64,000 nucleotides of DNA, taken from NCBI RefSeq assembly GCF_003205495.1, contig NZ_QJRX01000007.1:186001-250000 (forward strand), in the 5' to 3' direction. The stretch is from Aquipseudomonas alcaligenes (GTDB lineage: Bacteria; Pseudomonadota; Gammaproteobacteria; Pseudomonadales; Pseudomonadaceae). The position numbers and the translations under genes are program-made. Below the pieces are notes generated by a model. That model saw nothing but the letters and a program-made list of their open reading frames with translations. It ran no database searches and was not told where the DNA came from. Positions 9,133 through 19,969 of the stretch are shown piece by piece. Position 1 is the first letter of the stretch. Every line of letters starts with the position of its first letter.

Positions 9133-10298
9133 TACTTGCCCTCCGCGGCTTTGACGACCTGCTGGGCAGCGTCGGTGAGGCTGGTAGCCGCGATGATGTT
9201 CAGACCGCTGTCGGCCAGGACCTTGGCACCCAGCTCGGCATTGTTACCTTCCAGACGGACCACGACCGGCACTTTCACGCCGACTTCCTTCACGGCGCCG
9301 ATGATGCCTTCGGCGATCATGTCGCAGCGCACGATGCCGCCGAAGATGTTGACCAGAACGGCCTTCACGTTGCTGTCGGAGAGGATGATCTTGAACGCTT
9401 CGGTCACGCGCTCCTTAGTCGCACCGCCACCCACGTCGAGGAAGTTGGCCGGCTTGCCGCCGTGTAGGTTGACGATGTCCATGGTACCCATGGCCAGGCC
9501 GGCACCGTTGACCATGCAGCCGATGTTGCCTTCCAGCGCGACGTAGTTCAGTTCCCACTTCTGCGCATGGGCCTCACGGGCGTCGTCCTGGGACGGGTCG
9601 TGCATGGCGCGCAGCTTGGGCTGACGGAACATGGCGTTGGAGTCGATGTTGATCTTGGCGTCCAGGCAGTGCAGGTTGCCGTCCTTCTTGATCACCAGCG
9701 GGTTCACTTCCAGCAGGGCCAGGTCGTGGTCCTGGAACAGCTTCGCCAGGTTGACGAAGATGTGGGTGAACTGCTTGATCTGGTCGCCCTGCAGGCCCAG
9801 CTGGAAGGCCAGCTCGCGGCCCTGGAACGGCTGAGCGCCGACCAGCGGGTCGATGGTGGCCTTGAGAATCTTCTCGGGAGTGTCGTGGGCGACCTTCTCG
9901 ATGTCCACGCCACCTTCGGTGGAGGCCATGAACACGATGCGACGGCTGGAGCGGTCGACGACGGCGCCGAGGTACAGCTCCTTGTCGATGTCGGTGCAGG
10001 ACTCGACCAGGATCTTGCTGACCGGCTGGCCATTGGCGTCAGTCTGGTAGGTCACCAGGCGCTTGCCCAGCCAGTTGGCGGCGAACGCCTTGGCGTCTTC
10101 CTTGCTCTTGACCAGCTTTACGCCACCGGCCTTGCCGCGGCCACCGGCGTGCACCTGGGCTTTGACAACCCACTCGCTGCCACCGATCTTTTCGCAGGCC
10201 GCAGCCGCTTCTTCCGGGGTGTCCACGGCGAAGCCCTTGGATACAGGCAGGCCGTATTCAGCGAACAGCTGCTTACCCTGATACTCGTGAAGATTCAT
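9132..10298 (-). CDS. sucC: Succinyl-CoA synthetase beta subunit
   Basis: This is a 388-residue protein starting [20 protein letters not shown], the standard SucC start. An ATP-grasp domain occupies the first 240 residues ('[19 protein letters not shown]' nucleotide-binding loop), followed by the CoA-ligase domain ('[12 protein letters not shown]', 'FLDVGGGA', '[16 protein letters not shown]'). The ribosome binding site before the ATG is poor. A 185-base gap separates it from lpd and contains a hairpin, so sucCD may partly have its own expression. Confidence 0.97.
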   Translation of the reverse strand: MNLHEYQGKQLFAEYGLPVSKGFAVDTPEEAAAACEKIGGSEWVVKAQVHAGGRGKAGGVKLVKSKEDAKAFAANWLGKRLVTYQTDANGQPVSKILVESCTDIDKELYLGAVVDRSSRRIVFMASTEGGVDIEKVAHDTPEKILKATIDPLVGAQPFQGRELAFQLGLQGDQIKQFTHIFVNLAKLFQDHDLALLEVNPLVIKKDGNLHCLDAKINIDSNAMFRQPKLRAMHDPSQDDAREAHAQKWELNYVALEGNIGCMVNGAGLAMGTMDIVNLHGGKPANFLDVGGGATKERVTEAFKIILSDSNVKAVLVNIFGGIVRCDMIAEGIIGAVKEVGVKVPVVVRLEGNNAELGAKVLADSGLNIIAATSLTDAAQQVVKAAEGK

Positions 10299-10453
10299 GC
10301 TTGTCTACCGTTCTTCGTTTAGGTATTGCGCATTTCGACGCTGCGCTCATGGCGCCGCGCCACCTGTGACTGCTCTGGTTAGCAGTCCGACGGGCATTCC
10401 TGCGACCGACTCTTGCGAGCCGCCACGGGCCGCCCGCCGTGGTTTTAAATTGG

Positions 10454-10476
10454 GGTGCCGCGCCAGGCGCGGCACC
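10454..10476 (-). terminator. Hairpin after lpd, possible terminator or attenuator
   Basis: A perfect 11-base inverted repeat (GGTGCCGCGCC / GGCGCGGCACC around one A) lies just past the lpd stop. On the minus strand it is followed by CCAATTTAAAA, only a weak T tract. It may reduce, not stop, transcription into sucCD, or protect the upstream mRNA end. Confidence 0.55.
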
Positions 10477-10483
10477 ACACGCA

Positions 10484-11923
<1,440 letters not shown>

Positions 11924-11988
11924 TCATTCCTTCTCGAATAAAACCGGGCGGCCCCTTGTGAGGACCGCCGCGTTGCGCAGCCGTGGAA

Positions 11989-13218
11989 TCAGATGTCCAG
12001 CAGCAGGCGAGCCGGGTCTTCCAGCAGATTCTTGATGGTCACCAGGAAGCTCACCGCTTCCTTGCCATCGATCAGGCGGTGATCGTAGGACAGCGCCAGG
12101 TACATCATCGGGCGGATCACGACCTGACCGTTGATGGCCACCGGACGCTGGATGATGTTGTGCATGCCGAGGATGGCGGCCTGCGGCGGATTGACGATCG
12201 GGGTCGACATCATCGAGCCGAAGGTGCCGCCGTTGGTGATGGTGAAGGTGCCGCCGGTCATCTCTTCGATCGACAGCTTGCCCTCACGGGCCTTCTTGCC
12301 GAAGGTGGCGATGCCGTTCTCGACTTCGGCCAGGCTCATCAGCTCGGCATTGCGCAGTACCGGCACCACCAGGCCACGGTCGCTGGACACGGCCACGCCG
12401 ATGTCCTGGTAGCCGTGGTAGACGATGTCGTTGCCGTCGATCGAGGCGTTGACCGCCGGGAAGCGCTTGAGCGCCTCGACAGCCGCCTTGACGAAGAAGG
12501 ACATGAAGCCCAGGCGCACGCCGTTGTGGGTCTTCTCGAACAGGTCCTTGTACTTGCTGCGCAGGGCCATGACTTCGTGCATGTCCACTTCGTTGAAAGT
12601 GGTCAGCATGGCCATGGTGGACTGGGCCTCGACCAGGCGCTCGGCGACCTTGGCACGCAGGCGGGTCATCGGCACGCGCTTCTCGACGCGATCGCCGGCG
12701 GCGAACACCGGCGCCTCGGCAGCCGGGGCAGCAGGCTTGGCGGCAGCGGCCGGCGCGGAGTTCTTGGCGGCGACGGCGGCGACGGCGGCGACGGCGTCTT
12801 CCTTGGTCACGCGACCGCCCTTGCCGGTGCCGGTGATGGAGTTCGGGTCGATACCACCCTCTTCGGCGATCTTGCGCGCGGCCGGCGACAGGATGGCGTC
12901 ATCGCTGGAGGCAGCAGCAGCCGGAGCGGCGGCGGCAGGAGCGGCAGCGGCCGCAGCCGGAGCGGCGGCGACGGCGGCACCGGCGGCACCCAGGCGACCC
13001 AGCAGCTCGCCGGACAGGACGGTGTCGCCCTCGTTCTTGACGATCTCGGCGAGCACGCCGTCGGCTTCGGCGAGTACTTCCATCACCACCTTGTCGGTTT
13101 CGATGTCGACGATCAGCTCATCACGCTTGACCGCATCGCCCGGCTTCTTGTGCCAGGTGGCCACGGTGCCGTCGGCAACCGATTCCGGGAAGGTTGGGGC
13201 TTTGATCTCGATAGCCAT
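11989..13218 (-). CDS. sucB: Dihydrolipoyllysine succinyltransferase (E2) of 2-oxoglutarate dehydrogenase
   Basis: This is a 409-residue protein with three parts: a lipoyl domain (residues 1-80, lipoyl lysine K43 in 'ETDKVVMEV'), a small E1/E3-binding domain around 110-150 ('[20 protein letters not shown]'), and the catalytic domain to the end with the 'HRLIDGKEA' active-site histidine. The linkers are rich in Ala-Pro repeats, as expected for swinging arms. It transfers the succinyl group from SucA to CoA. The ATG is preceded by AAGGAA. It sits in operon order sucA-sucB-lpd. Confidence 0.97.
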   Translation of the reverse strand: MAIEIKAPTFPESVADGTVATWHKKPGDAVKRDELIVDIETDKVVMEVLAEADGVLAEIVKNEGDTVLSGELLGRLGAAGAAVAAAPAAAAAAPAAAAPAAAASSDDAILSPAARKIAEEGGIDPNSITGTGKGGRVTKEDAVAAVAAVAAKNSAPAAAAKPAAPAAEAPVFAAGDRVEKRVPMTRLRAKVAERLVEAQSTMAMLTTFNEVDMHEVMALRSKYKDLFEKTHNGVRLGFMSFFVKAAVEALKRFPAVNASIDGNDIVYHGYQDIGVAVSSDRGLVVPVLRNAELMSLAEVENGIATFGKKAREGKLSIEEMTGGTFTITNGGTFGSMMSTPIVNPPQAAILGMHNIIQRPVAINGQVVIRPMMYLALSYDHRLIDGKEAVSFLVTIKNLLEDPARLLLDI

Positions 13219-13289
13219 TATGTGTGTTTCCTTAAATTCGTTTCTTCAGGGGGCGACGACCCATGCCGTCGCCCCGATGCGCGAAGGCG

Positions 13290-16121
13290 TTAGACAGTAA
13301 AGGCGTCGTTCAGCAGTTTTTCCTGCTGTTCGGCGTGCATCGAGGCATAACCACAGGCCGGGGCCGCCGAAGCGTCGCGACCGGCGTACTGCAGGAACAG
13401 CTCCTTCTTGTGCGCCGAGGCGACGCGACGCATATGGTGCTGGCTGCAGTACCAGGCGCCCTGGTTCATCGGCTCTTCCTGACACCAGACGATGTGCTTG
13501 AGGTTCTTGTACGGCGCCAGAGCCTCGGCCAGGTCGTCCTCGGGGAACGGATAGAGCTGCTCGATACGCACGATGGCGGTGTCTTCGCGGTTCTCGGCAC
13601 GGCGCTTAGCCAGCAGGTCGTAGTACACCTTGCCGCTGCACAGGATGACGCGCTCGACCTTCTTCGGCTCGATCGGATCGATCTCGCCGATGACGGTCTG
13701 GAACGAGCCCTCGGCCAGTTCTTCCAGGGTCGAGATGGCCAGCGGGTGGCGCAGCAGCGACTTGGGCGACAGCACCACCAGCGGCTTGCGCAGCGGGCGG
13801 ATGACCTGGCGGCGCAGCAGGTGGTAGATCTGCGCCGGGGTGGTCGGCACGCAGACCTGCATGTTGTGCTCGGCGCACAGCTGCAGGAAGCGCTCCAGGC
13901 GCGCGGAACTGTGCTCCGGGCCCTGCCCTTCGTAGCCGTGCGGCAGCAGCATGGTCAGGCCGCACAGGCGGCCCCACTTGTGCTCGCCACTGGAGATGAA
14001 CTGGTCGAACACCACCTGGGCACCGTTGGCGAAGTCGCCGAACTGCGCTTCCCAGATCACCAGAGCGTTGGGCATGGTGGTGGCATAGCCATATTCGAAC
14101 GCCAGTACGGCCTCTTCCGAGAGGAAGGAGTCGAACAGCTGGAAGCGCGGCTGGCCTTCGAACAGGTTCTGCAGCGGCAGGTAGGTGCTGGCGTCCTTCT
14201 GGTTGTGCAGCGCCGCGTGGCGGTGCGAGAAGGTGCCGCGGCCGACGTCCTGGCCAGTCATGCGCACCGGATGGCCTTCGAACAGCAGGGTGGCGTAGGC
14301 CAGGTTCTCGGCGTAGCCCCAGTTGATCGGCATGGCGCCGGCGGTCATCTTGGCGCGGTCTTCCAGCACCTTGGCGACCTGGCGCTGGAGGACGAAGCCC
14401 TCCGGGATTTCCAGCAGCTTGTTGGCCAGGTCCTGCAGGGTCTTCAGCTCGAAGCGGGTATCGTGGCGCGCGGTCCAGGCATGGCCCAGGTAGGGGCGCC
14501 AGTCGACGAACAGCTCCTTGTTCGGCTCCTTGACCAGGCTCTTGACCACGTGCTGGCCGTTGTCCAGCGCACTGCGGTATTCCTCGATCTTGGCCTTGAC
14601 CGCGTCCTCGGCGATACGGCCGGACTGCACCAGGCTGTCGGCATACAGCTCGCGGGTGGTTCGCTGCTTGGCGATCTGCTGGTACATCAGCGGCTGGGTG
14701 CCGCTCGGCTCGTCGGCCTCGTTGTGGCCGCGGCGGCGGTAGCAGACCAGGTCGATGACCACGTCGCGCTTGAACTGCATGCGGTAGTCGACGGCCAGCT
14801 GGGTGACGAACAGCACGGCCTCCGGGTCGTCGCCGTTCACGTGGAAGATCGGCGCCTGGATCATCTTCGCCACATCGGTGCAGTACTCGGTCGAGCGCGA
14901 GTCCTCGGGACGGCTGGTGGTGAAGCCGACCTGGTTGTTGATCACGATGTGGATGGTGCCGCCGGTCTTGTAGGCACGGGTCTGCGACATCTGGAAGGTT
15001 TCCATGACCACGCCCTGGCCGGCGAAGGCCGCGTCGCCGTGGATGGAAATCGGCAGCACCTTGTCACCGGTGGTGTCGTTGCGGCGGTCCTGGCGGGCGC
15101 GCACGGAACCCTCGACCACCGGGGAGACGATCTCCAGGTGCGACGGGTTGAACGCCAGCGCCAGGTGCACTTCGCCACCCGGGGTCATGACGTTGGAGGA
15201 GAAGCCCTGGTGGTACTTCACGTCACCGGAGGACAGGCCCTCGACCTGCTTGCCTTCGAACTCGTCGAACAGGTCGCGCGGGTTCTTGCCGAAGGTGTTG
15301 ACCAGCACGTTGAGGCGGCCACGGTGGGCCATGCCGATGACGATTTCCTGGGTGCCGTAGGAGCCGGAGCGCTGGATGATCTCGTCCAGCAGCGGGATCA
15401 GGCTCTCGCCGCCTTCCAGACCGAAGCGCTTGGTGCCCGGGTACTTGGTGCCCAGGTACTTCTCCAGGCCCTCGGCGGCGGTCAGGCGCTCGAGCAGGTG
15501 GCCCTGCACCTCGGCCGAGTAGGCCGGACGGCCACGCACGCTCTCCAGGCGCTGCTGGAACCACTTGCGCTGCTCGGAATCGACGATGTGGGTGAACTCG
15601 GCACCGATGGTGCGACAATATGTCTGCTGCAGCGCCTCGTGGATTTCCCGTAAGGTCGCTTCCTCCTTGCCGATGTAGAGTTCACCGGTGCGGAAGGTGG
15701 TGTCGAGGTCGGCGTTGGTCAGGCCATAGTGGTTGACCGACAGATCGGCCGGTGCCGGACGCTTCCACAGACCCAGCGGGTCGAGCGTCGAGGCCTGGTG
15801 GCCGCGCATGCGGTATGCCTGGATCAGGCGCAGGACTTCCACCTGCTTCTTCTCGTGCTCGCTGCTGACGCTCCCGGCGGAAACCGGTTGAGCGCGGCGC
15901 TGGTTCTTCGCCAGCAGCACGAAATGATCGCGGACAGTGGAGTGCGAAACGTCGGTGGCGGCATGGCCGTCGGCCGGCAGTTTCTGGAAGTAGGTGCGCC
16001 ACTCTTCGGGCACAGCGTTGGGATCGTGCAGGTAGAGCTCATAGAGCTCTTCCACGTAGGCCGCGTTGCCACCGGATAGGTGGGCGCTGTCCCACATGCG
16101 CTGCATCACGCTTTCTTGCAT
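13290..16121 (-). CDS. sucA: 2-oxoglutarate dehydrogenase E1 component
   Basis: This is a 943-residue thiamine-diphosphate enzyme with the usual SucA length. The start MQESVMQRMWDSAHLSGGNA is typical, and the N-terminal 'YVEELYELYLHDPNAVPEEW' helix binds E2. The ThDP region includes 'GMAHRGRLNVLVN' and 'GDAAFAGQGVVMETFQMS', and the C-terminal transketolase-like half contains 'RGTFSHRHAALHNQ'. It decarboxylates 2-oxoglutarate and loads the succinyl group on SucB. A 243-base gap to sdhB precedes it, which may contain its own promoter. Confidence 0.97.
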   Translation of the reverse strand: MQESVMQRMWDSAHLSGGNAAYVEELYELYLHDPNAVPEEWRTYFQKLPADGHAATDVSHSTVRDHFVLLAKNQRRAQPVSAGSVSSEHEKKQVEVLRLIQAYRMRGHQASTLDPLGLWKRPAPADLSVNHYGLTNADLDTTFRTGELYIGKEEATLREIHEALQQTYCRTIGAEFTHIVDSEQRKWFQQRLESVRGRPAYSAEVQGHLLERLTAAEGLEKYLGTKYPGTKRFGLEGGESLIPLLDEIIQRSGSYGTQEIVIGMAHRGRLNVLVNTFGKNPRDLFDEFEGKQVEGLSSGDVKYHQGFSSNVMTPGGEVHLALAFNPSHLEIVSPVVEGSVRARQDRRNDTTGDKVLPISIHGDAAFAGQGVVMETFQMSQTRAYKTGGTIHIVINNQVGFTTSRPEDSRSTEYCTDVAKMIQAPIFHVNGDDPEAVLFVTQLAVDYRMQFKRDVVIDLVCYRRRGHNEADEPSGTQPLMYQQIAKQRTTRELYADSLVQSGRIAEDAVKAKIEEYRSALDNGQHVVKSLVKEPNKELFVDWRPYLGHAWTARHDTRFELKTLQDLANKLLEIPEGFVLQRQVAKVLEDRAKMTAGAMPINWGYAENLAYATLLFEGHPVRMTGQDVGRGTFSHRHAALHNQKDASTYLPLQNLFEGQPRFQLFDSFLSEEAVLAFEYGYATTMPNALVIWEAQFGDFANGAQVVFDQFISSGEHKWGRLCGLTMLLPHGYEGQGPEHSSARLERFLQLCAEHNMQVCVPTTPAQIYHLLRRQVIRPLRKPLVVLSPKSLLRHPLAISTLEELAEGSFQTVIGEIDPIEPKKVERVILCSGKVYYDLLAKRRAENREDTAIVRIEQLYPFPEDDLAEALAPYKNLKHIVWCQEEPMNQGAWYCSQHHMRRVASAHKKELFLQYAGRDASAAPACGYASMHAEQQEKLLNDAFTV

Positions 16122-16282
16122 GCTTGGTCACCCTCGGTAAGGGGACACCACCGGCGTAGAAGCCGTAGCTGGGCCATTCATAGTCCTAGAGCAGCGACCT
16201 GGTAAGCCACTACGGATCCCGCAGATAGTCCGGGTACCAGCCCGGATGCCCCTGCTGGTCGTCATTTTCTTTCAAATAAGAA

Positions 16283-16303
16283 CCCCGGCTTTGTGAGCTG
16301 GGG
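16283..16303 (-). terminator. Weak hairpin between sdhB and sucA
   Basis: On the minus strand CCCCAGCT (16303-16296) pairs with AGCCGGGG (16290-16283) with one mismatch, followed by TTCTTATTT. This looks like a partial terminator separating sdh from suc expression. The mismatch and short T run make it uncertain. Confidence 0.4.
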
Positions 16304-16364
16304 CCCTGGCTTTACTGCGCCGGCGAATCGCTCCGCCGACGCAGGTGTTACGTGAAGCGGTGGA

Positions 16365-17084
16365 TCAGGTACCGCTCTGCAGCAGCATGTTGCGCACGTG
16401 ACCGATGGCCTTGGTCGGGTTCAGGCCTTTCGGGCAGACGTTGACGCAGTTCATGATGCCGCGGCAGCGGAACACGCTGAACGGGTCATCCAGGGACGCC
16501 AAACGCTCGGCGGTCTTGGTGTCGCGGCTGTCGGCCAGGAAGCGATAGGCCTGCAGCAGCGCAGCGGGACCGAGGAACTTGTCCGGGTTCCACCAGAACG
16601 ACGGGCAGCTGGTGGAGCAGCACGCGCACAGGATGCACTCGTACAGGCCGTCCAGCTTCTCGCGCTCTTCCGGGCTCTGCAGACGCTCGATGGCCGGAGC
16701 CGGAGTATCGTTCTGCAGGAACGGCTGCACCTTCTCGTACTGCTTGTAGAAGATGCTCATATCGACGACCAAGTCACGGATGACCGGCAGGCCCGGCAGC
16801 GGACGAATGACCAGTTTATTGCCCTTCACCACGGTGGAGATCGGGGTGATGCAGGCCAGGCCGTTCTTGCCGCTGATGTTCATGCCGTCGGAACCGCACA
16901 CGCCCTCGCGGCAGGAACGACGGTAGGAGAAGCCCTCGTCCTGTTCCTTGATCAGGGCCAGCACGTCGAGCACCATCAGGTCCTTGCCATCGATCTCGAT
17001 GTCGAAGTCCTGCATGAAAGGTGCGGCGTCCTTTTCCGGGTTGTAGCGATAGACGCTGACTTGCAAGGTTTTGCCAAGAGACAT
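16365..17084 (-). CDS. sdhB: Succinate dehydrogenase iron-sulfur subunit
   Basis: This is a 239-residue protein. The N-terminal plant-type ferredoxin domain binds [2Fe-2S] ('SCREGVCGSDGMNISGKNGLAC' region, split here for length: SCREGVCGSDG then NGLAC). The C-terminal part binds [4Fe-4S] and [3Fe-4S] ('CILCACCSTSCPSFWWNP' and 'CRGIMNCVNVCPKGLNP'). It passes electrons from SdhA to quinone at SdhCD. The start was placed at the ATG at 17084: AAGGG lies 8 bases upstream, whereas a GTG three codons earlier directly abuts that AAGGG and cannot use it. It is the last gene of sdhCDAB. Confidence 0.96.
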   Translation of the reverse strand: MSLGKTLQVSVYRYNPEKDAAPFMQDFDIEIDGKDLMVLDVLALIKEQDEGFSYRRSCREGVCGSDGMNISGKNGLACITPISTVVKGNKLVIRPLPGLPVIRDLVVDMSIFYKQYEKVQPFLQNDTPAPAIERLQSPEEREKLDGLYECILCACCSTSCPSFWWNPDKFLGPAALLQAYRFLADSRDTKTAERLASLDDPFSVFRCRGIMNCVNVCPKGLNPTKAIGHVRNMLLQSGT

Positions 17085-17095
17085 GGTTGCCACCC

Positions 17096-18868
17096 TTAAT
17101 AAGTACGTACTTTGGGTTCGAACGCCGGAACGGTCTTCGGCGCGAAGTTGACCGCGCGTTTGGCCACACGCTTGTCACCTGGGAAGTACAGGGAGTGACA
17201 CAGCCAGTTCTCGTCGTCACGCTCCTCGTAGTCTTCACGGGCATGGGCACCACGCGACTCGGTACGAGTATCGGCGGCGATGGCAGTGGCCTCGGCCACT
17301 TCCAGCAGGTTCTGCAGCTCCAGCGCTTCGATGCGCGCGGTGTTGAAGGCCTGGCTCTTGTCGGCGATCTTGACGTTGGCGATGCGCTCGCGCAGGTCGG
17401 CCAGCTGGGCGATGCCCTTCTTCATGTATTCGCCGGTACGGAATACACCGAAGTAGTTCTGCATGCACTGCTGCAGCTCGCGCTTGAGCGGGGCGACTTC
17501 TTCGCCGCTGCTGCGCTCGTTGACGCCGGACAGACGCTTGAGCGACTGCTCGATGTCGGTCTCGCTGGCGCCACGAACTTCCACGCCTTCCTTGAGCGCC
17601 TTCTCCAGGTGCAGGCCGGCGGCGCGGCCGAATACCACCAGGTCGAGCAGCGAGTTGCCGCCCAGACGGTTGGCACCGTGTACCGATACGCAGGCGACTT
17701 CGCCCACGGCGAACAGACCTTCGATGATCTTGTCGTTGCCGCTGGCGTCCTGGGTGATGGCCTGGCCATGGATGTTGGTGGCCACGCCACCCATCATGTA
17801 GTGACAGGTCGGGATGACCGGAACCGGCGCGACCACCGGATCGACATGAGCGAAGGTCTTGGACAGTTCGCAGATGCCCGGCAGACGGCTGTGCAGCACT
17901 TCCTCGCCGAGGTGATCGAGCTTCAGCAGCACGTGGTCCTTGTTCGGGCCACAGCCGTTGCCGGCGATCACTTCCTTGACCATGGAGCGGGCGACCACAT
18001 CGCGGCCGGCCAGGTCCTTGGCGTTCGGCGCGTAGCGCTCCATGAAGCGCTCGCCGTGGGCGTTGATCAGGTAACCACCCTCACCGCGGCAACCCTCGGT
18101 GACCAGCACACCGGCGCCGGCGATGCCGGTCGGGTGGAACTGCCACATCTCGATGTCCTGCACCGGCACACCGGCACGCAGGGCCATGCCGACACCGTCA
18201 CCGGTGTTGATCAGGGCGTTGGTGGTGGAGGCGTAGATACGACCGGCACCGCCAGTGGCCAGAACCACGGCCTTGGAACGGATGTAGACGGTCTCACCGG
18301 TCTCGATGCAGATGGCGATGATGCCGACGATGGCGCCGTCCTGATTCTTCACCAGGTCCACCGCGTACCACTCGTTGAGGAACGAGGTGCCAGCCTTCAG
18401 GTTGGCCTGGTACAGGGTGTGCAGCAGGGCGTGACCGGTACGGTCGGCCGCGGCGCAGGTACGGGCCGCCTGGGTCGGATTGTCCGGCCCCTTGGACTGG
18501 CCACCGAACGGGCGCTGGTAGATGCGACCCTGCTCGGTACGGGAGAACGGCAGGCCCATGTGCTCGAGTTCGAACACGGCTTCCGGACCGACGGAGCACA
18601 TGTATTCGATCGCGTCCTGGTCACCGATGTAGTCGGAGCCCTTGACGGTGTCGTACATGTGCCAGCGCCAATCGTCGTTCGGGTCGGCCGAGGCGATGGC
18701 GCAGGTGATGCCGCCCTGGGCGGACACGGTGTGCGAACGGGTCGGGAAGACCTTGGTCACCACGGCAGTCTTGTGACCACCCTGAGCCAGTTGCAGTGCG
18801 GCACGCATGCCCGCACCACCGCCACCGACGATGATGGCGTCATAGGAAAGAGTACGAATGCTAGACAT
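17096..18868 (-). CDS. sdhA: Succinate dehydrogenase flavoprotein subunit
   Basis: This is a 590-residue flavoprotein, the usual SdhA length. It has the FAD fold '[19 protein letters not shown]' at residues 9-27, the covalent-FAD histidine region '[14 protein letters not shown]' near 45, catalytic segments '[20 protein letters not shown]' and 'DVVARSM', and the C-terminal '[16 protein letters not shown]'. It oxidises succinate to fumarate on the cytoplasmic face. It lies between sdhD (3-base gap) and sdhB (11-base gap). Confidence 0.97.
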   Translation of the reverse strand: MSSIRTLSYDAIIVGGGGAGMRAALQLAQGGHKTAVVTKVFPTRSHTVSAQGGITCAIASADPNDDWRWHMYDTVKGSDYIGDQDAIEYMCSVGPEAVFELEHMGLPFSRTEQGRIYQRPFGGQSKGPDNPTQAARTCAAADRTGHALLHTLYQANLKAGTSFLNEWYAVDLVKNQDGAIVGIIAICIETGETVYIRSKAVVLATGGAGRIYASTTNALINTGDGVGMALRAGVPVQDIEMWQFHPTGIAGAGVLVTEGCRGEGGYLINAHGERFMERYAPNAKDLAGRDVVARSMVKEVIAGNGCGPNKDHVLLKLDHLGEEVLHSRLPGICELSKTFAHVDPVVAPVPVIPTCHYMMGGVATNIHGQAITQDASGNDKIIEGLFAVGEVACVSVHGANRLGGNSLLDLVVFGRAAGLHLEKALKEGVEVRGASETDIEQSLKRLSGVNERSSGEEVAPLKRELQQCMQNYFGVFRTGEYMKKGIAQLADLRERIANVKIADKSQAFNTARIEALELQNLLEVAEATAIAADTRTESRGAHAREDYEERDDENWLCHSLYFPGDKRVAKRAVNFAPKTVPAFEPKVRTY

Positions 18869-18871
18869 GAA

Positions 18872-19240
18872 TCAGAAACCCCACAGGATCTGCACACCCC
18901 AGACGAACACGACGAACTGAAGCACGCCGCAAGCCGCCTGGACGAGGAAACGCACGCCGGTCGCCCAACGGCCGATAGCCATGGGGGTCAGGTAGTCGGT
19001 AGTGATGGTCCACATGCCGACCCAGGCGTGCACGATCAGCGCAACCAGCGCCAGCAGGCTGAAGATGCGCATCGCATTGTGGGAGAACAGGGCATGCCAT
19101 TCGGCATAGCCCAGCCCCGGATTGACCACCAGATAGCCAATCAGGAACAGAAAGTAAGCAGCAAGGACAACAGCAGAGACGCGCTGCACCATCCAGTCAT
19201 AGAGACCCGAGCGCGAAAAGTTGGTGACATTAGTTACCAT
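18872..19240 (-). CDS. sdhD: Succinate dehydrogenase membrane anchor subunit
   Basis: This is a 122-residue protein with three membrane helices. It starts MVTNVTNFSRSGLYDWMVQR, a conserved SdhD start, with 'HAWVGMWTITTDYL' carrying the histidine expected near heme b and the quinone site. The ATG at 19240 was chosen over one two codons upstream because the MVTNVTN start is the Pseudomonas family start. It overlaps the end of sdhC by 7 bases. Confidence 0.92.
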   Translation of the reverse strand: MVTNVTNFSRSGLYDWMVQRVSAVVLAAYFLFLIGYLVVNPGLGYAEWHALFSHNAMRIFSLLALVALIVHAWVGMWTITTDYLTPMAIGRWATGVRFLVQAACGVLQFVVFVWGVQILWGF

Positions 19241-19620
19241 ATCCAAACTCCCGCCAGCACGATGACCACCGCCGACACGGCGATGACGATCTTCGAGCCC
19301 AGCTTGCCGCCTTCCAGCGACTCACCGACACCCATGTCCATGATCAGGTGGCGTACACCGGCCACCAGGTGGTACAGCAGGGCGGACAGCAGACCCCAGA
19401 TGATCAACTTGGCCAGTGGGCTGGCCAGGCACGCCTGGACTTCTGCAAAGCCCTCCTCGGACACCAGGGATTTGTCGAGAGCAAACAGCATCACGACGAT
19501 ACCCAGGAAGAGGATGACACCGGAAACCCGGTGCAGAATGGACGTATAAGCTGTGATCGGGAGTTTTATGGTCCTGAGATCTAGGTTTACAGGTCGTTGG
19601 CTATTCACGGCTTTTTTCAC
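19234..19620 (-). CDS. sdhC: Succinate dehydrogenase cytochrome b556 subunit
   Basis: This is a 128-residue protein with three membrane helices. It starts at a GTG (19620): MKKAVNSQRPVNLDLRTIKL followed by PITAYTSILHRVSGV, the family signature. The second signature 'HLVAGVRHLIMDMG' carries the heme ligand histidine. An AGGGG ribosome binding site precedes the GTG; the frame is open nine codons further but with no family match. It is the first gene of the sdh operon, divergent from gltA. Confidence 0.93.
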   Translation of the reverse strand: MKKAVNSQRPVNLDLRTIKLPITAYTSILHRVSGVILFLGIVVMLFALDKSLVSEEGFAEVQACLASPLAKLIIWGLLSALLYHLVAGVRHLIMDMGVGESLEGGKLGSKIVIAVSAVVIVLAGVWIW

Positions 19621-19739
19621 ACTAGAGGCCCCTAACAAGCAGGGCAAGTTGTCGGGAAGTGCACTGGTCAGGTACCCCTCACCAAGGGAGTGCCAGCCGC
19701 CATATTAAAGGCTCTAAAGCCTCTGACGGCCGGGCGCAG

Positions 19740-19768
19740 AGTATAGACAGTTAGGTTACTAATGACAA
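19740..19768 (-). promoter_or_regulatory. Sigma-70-type promoter for sdhCDAB
   Basis: On the minus strand TTGTCA (19768-19763) and TATACT (19745-19740) are separated by 17 bases, near consensus. The start of transcription would fall about 110 bases before the sdhC GTG. Confidence 0.72.
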
Positions 19769-19850
19769 CGCAAGACCCCACACCCAAAAGCGGATTGCGC
19801 GGCTTAAATAAATGACGTATTAGGCCCCTCCCCGCGCCCTGAAAAAGGGC

Positions 19851-19877
19851 TGAAACCCGTCTGCCGTCTGGGTTTCA
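19851..19877. promoter_or_regulatory. Interrupted palindrome beside the gltA promoter
   Basis: TGAAACCC (19851-19858) and GGGTTTCA (19870-19877) form a perfect 8-base inverted repeat with an 11-base spacer. It ends 5 bases before the gltA -35 box, a typical activator or repressor position. No regulator can be named from the sequence; a hairpin in RNA is the alternative. Confidence 0.45.
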
Positions 19878-19882
19878 GTAAA

Positions 19883-19910
19883 TTGACTTTCAGATTTATG
19901 TCTCTATAGT
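19883..19910 (+). promoter_or_regulatory. Sigma-70-type promoter for gltA
   Basis: TTGACT (19883-19888) and TATAGT (19905-19910) are separated by 16 bases. The transcript would begin about 50 bases before the gltA ATG. Confidence 0.7.
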
Positions 19911-19969
19911 GTCCCGGGCCCTGCGTGGGGGGCTGTCTGATGATTCCAAGCATAAACAGGAGGCCGCAC

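Larger units (their letters stand above)
19621..19969. other. Divergent promoter region between sdhC and gltA
   Basis: About 350 bases without a gene. It holds one sigma-70-like promoter for each side (minus 19740-19768, plus 19883-19910), a small hairpin GCCCT-N5-AGGGC at 19836-19850 and an interrupted palindrome at 19851-19877 next to the gltA -35 box. This is the control point of the TCA block. Confidence 0.7.

Noticed and set aside
12721..13000. Repetitive GCG/GGC-rich stretch looking like a tandem repeat
   Set aside because: It encodes the Ala-Pro linkers of SucB, a normal feature of lipoyl enzymes.
13263..15653. Long plus-strand open frame opposite sucA
   Set aside because: It is an antisense shadow of a strongly conserved enzyme gene, with no ribosome site or domain.
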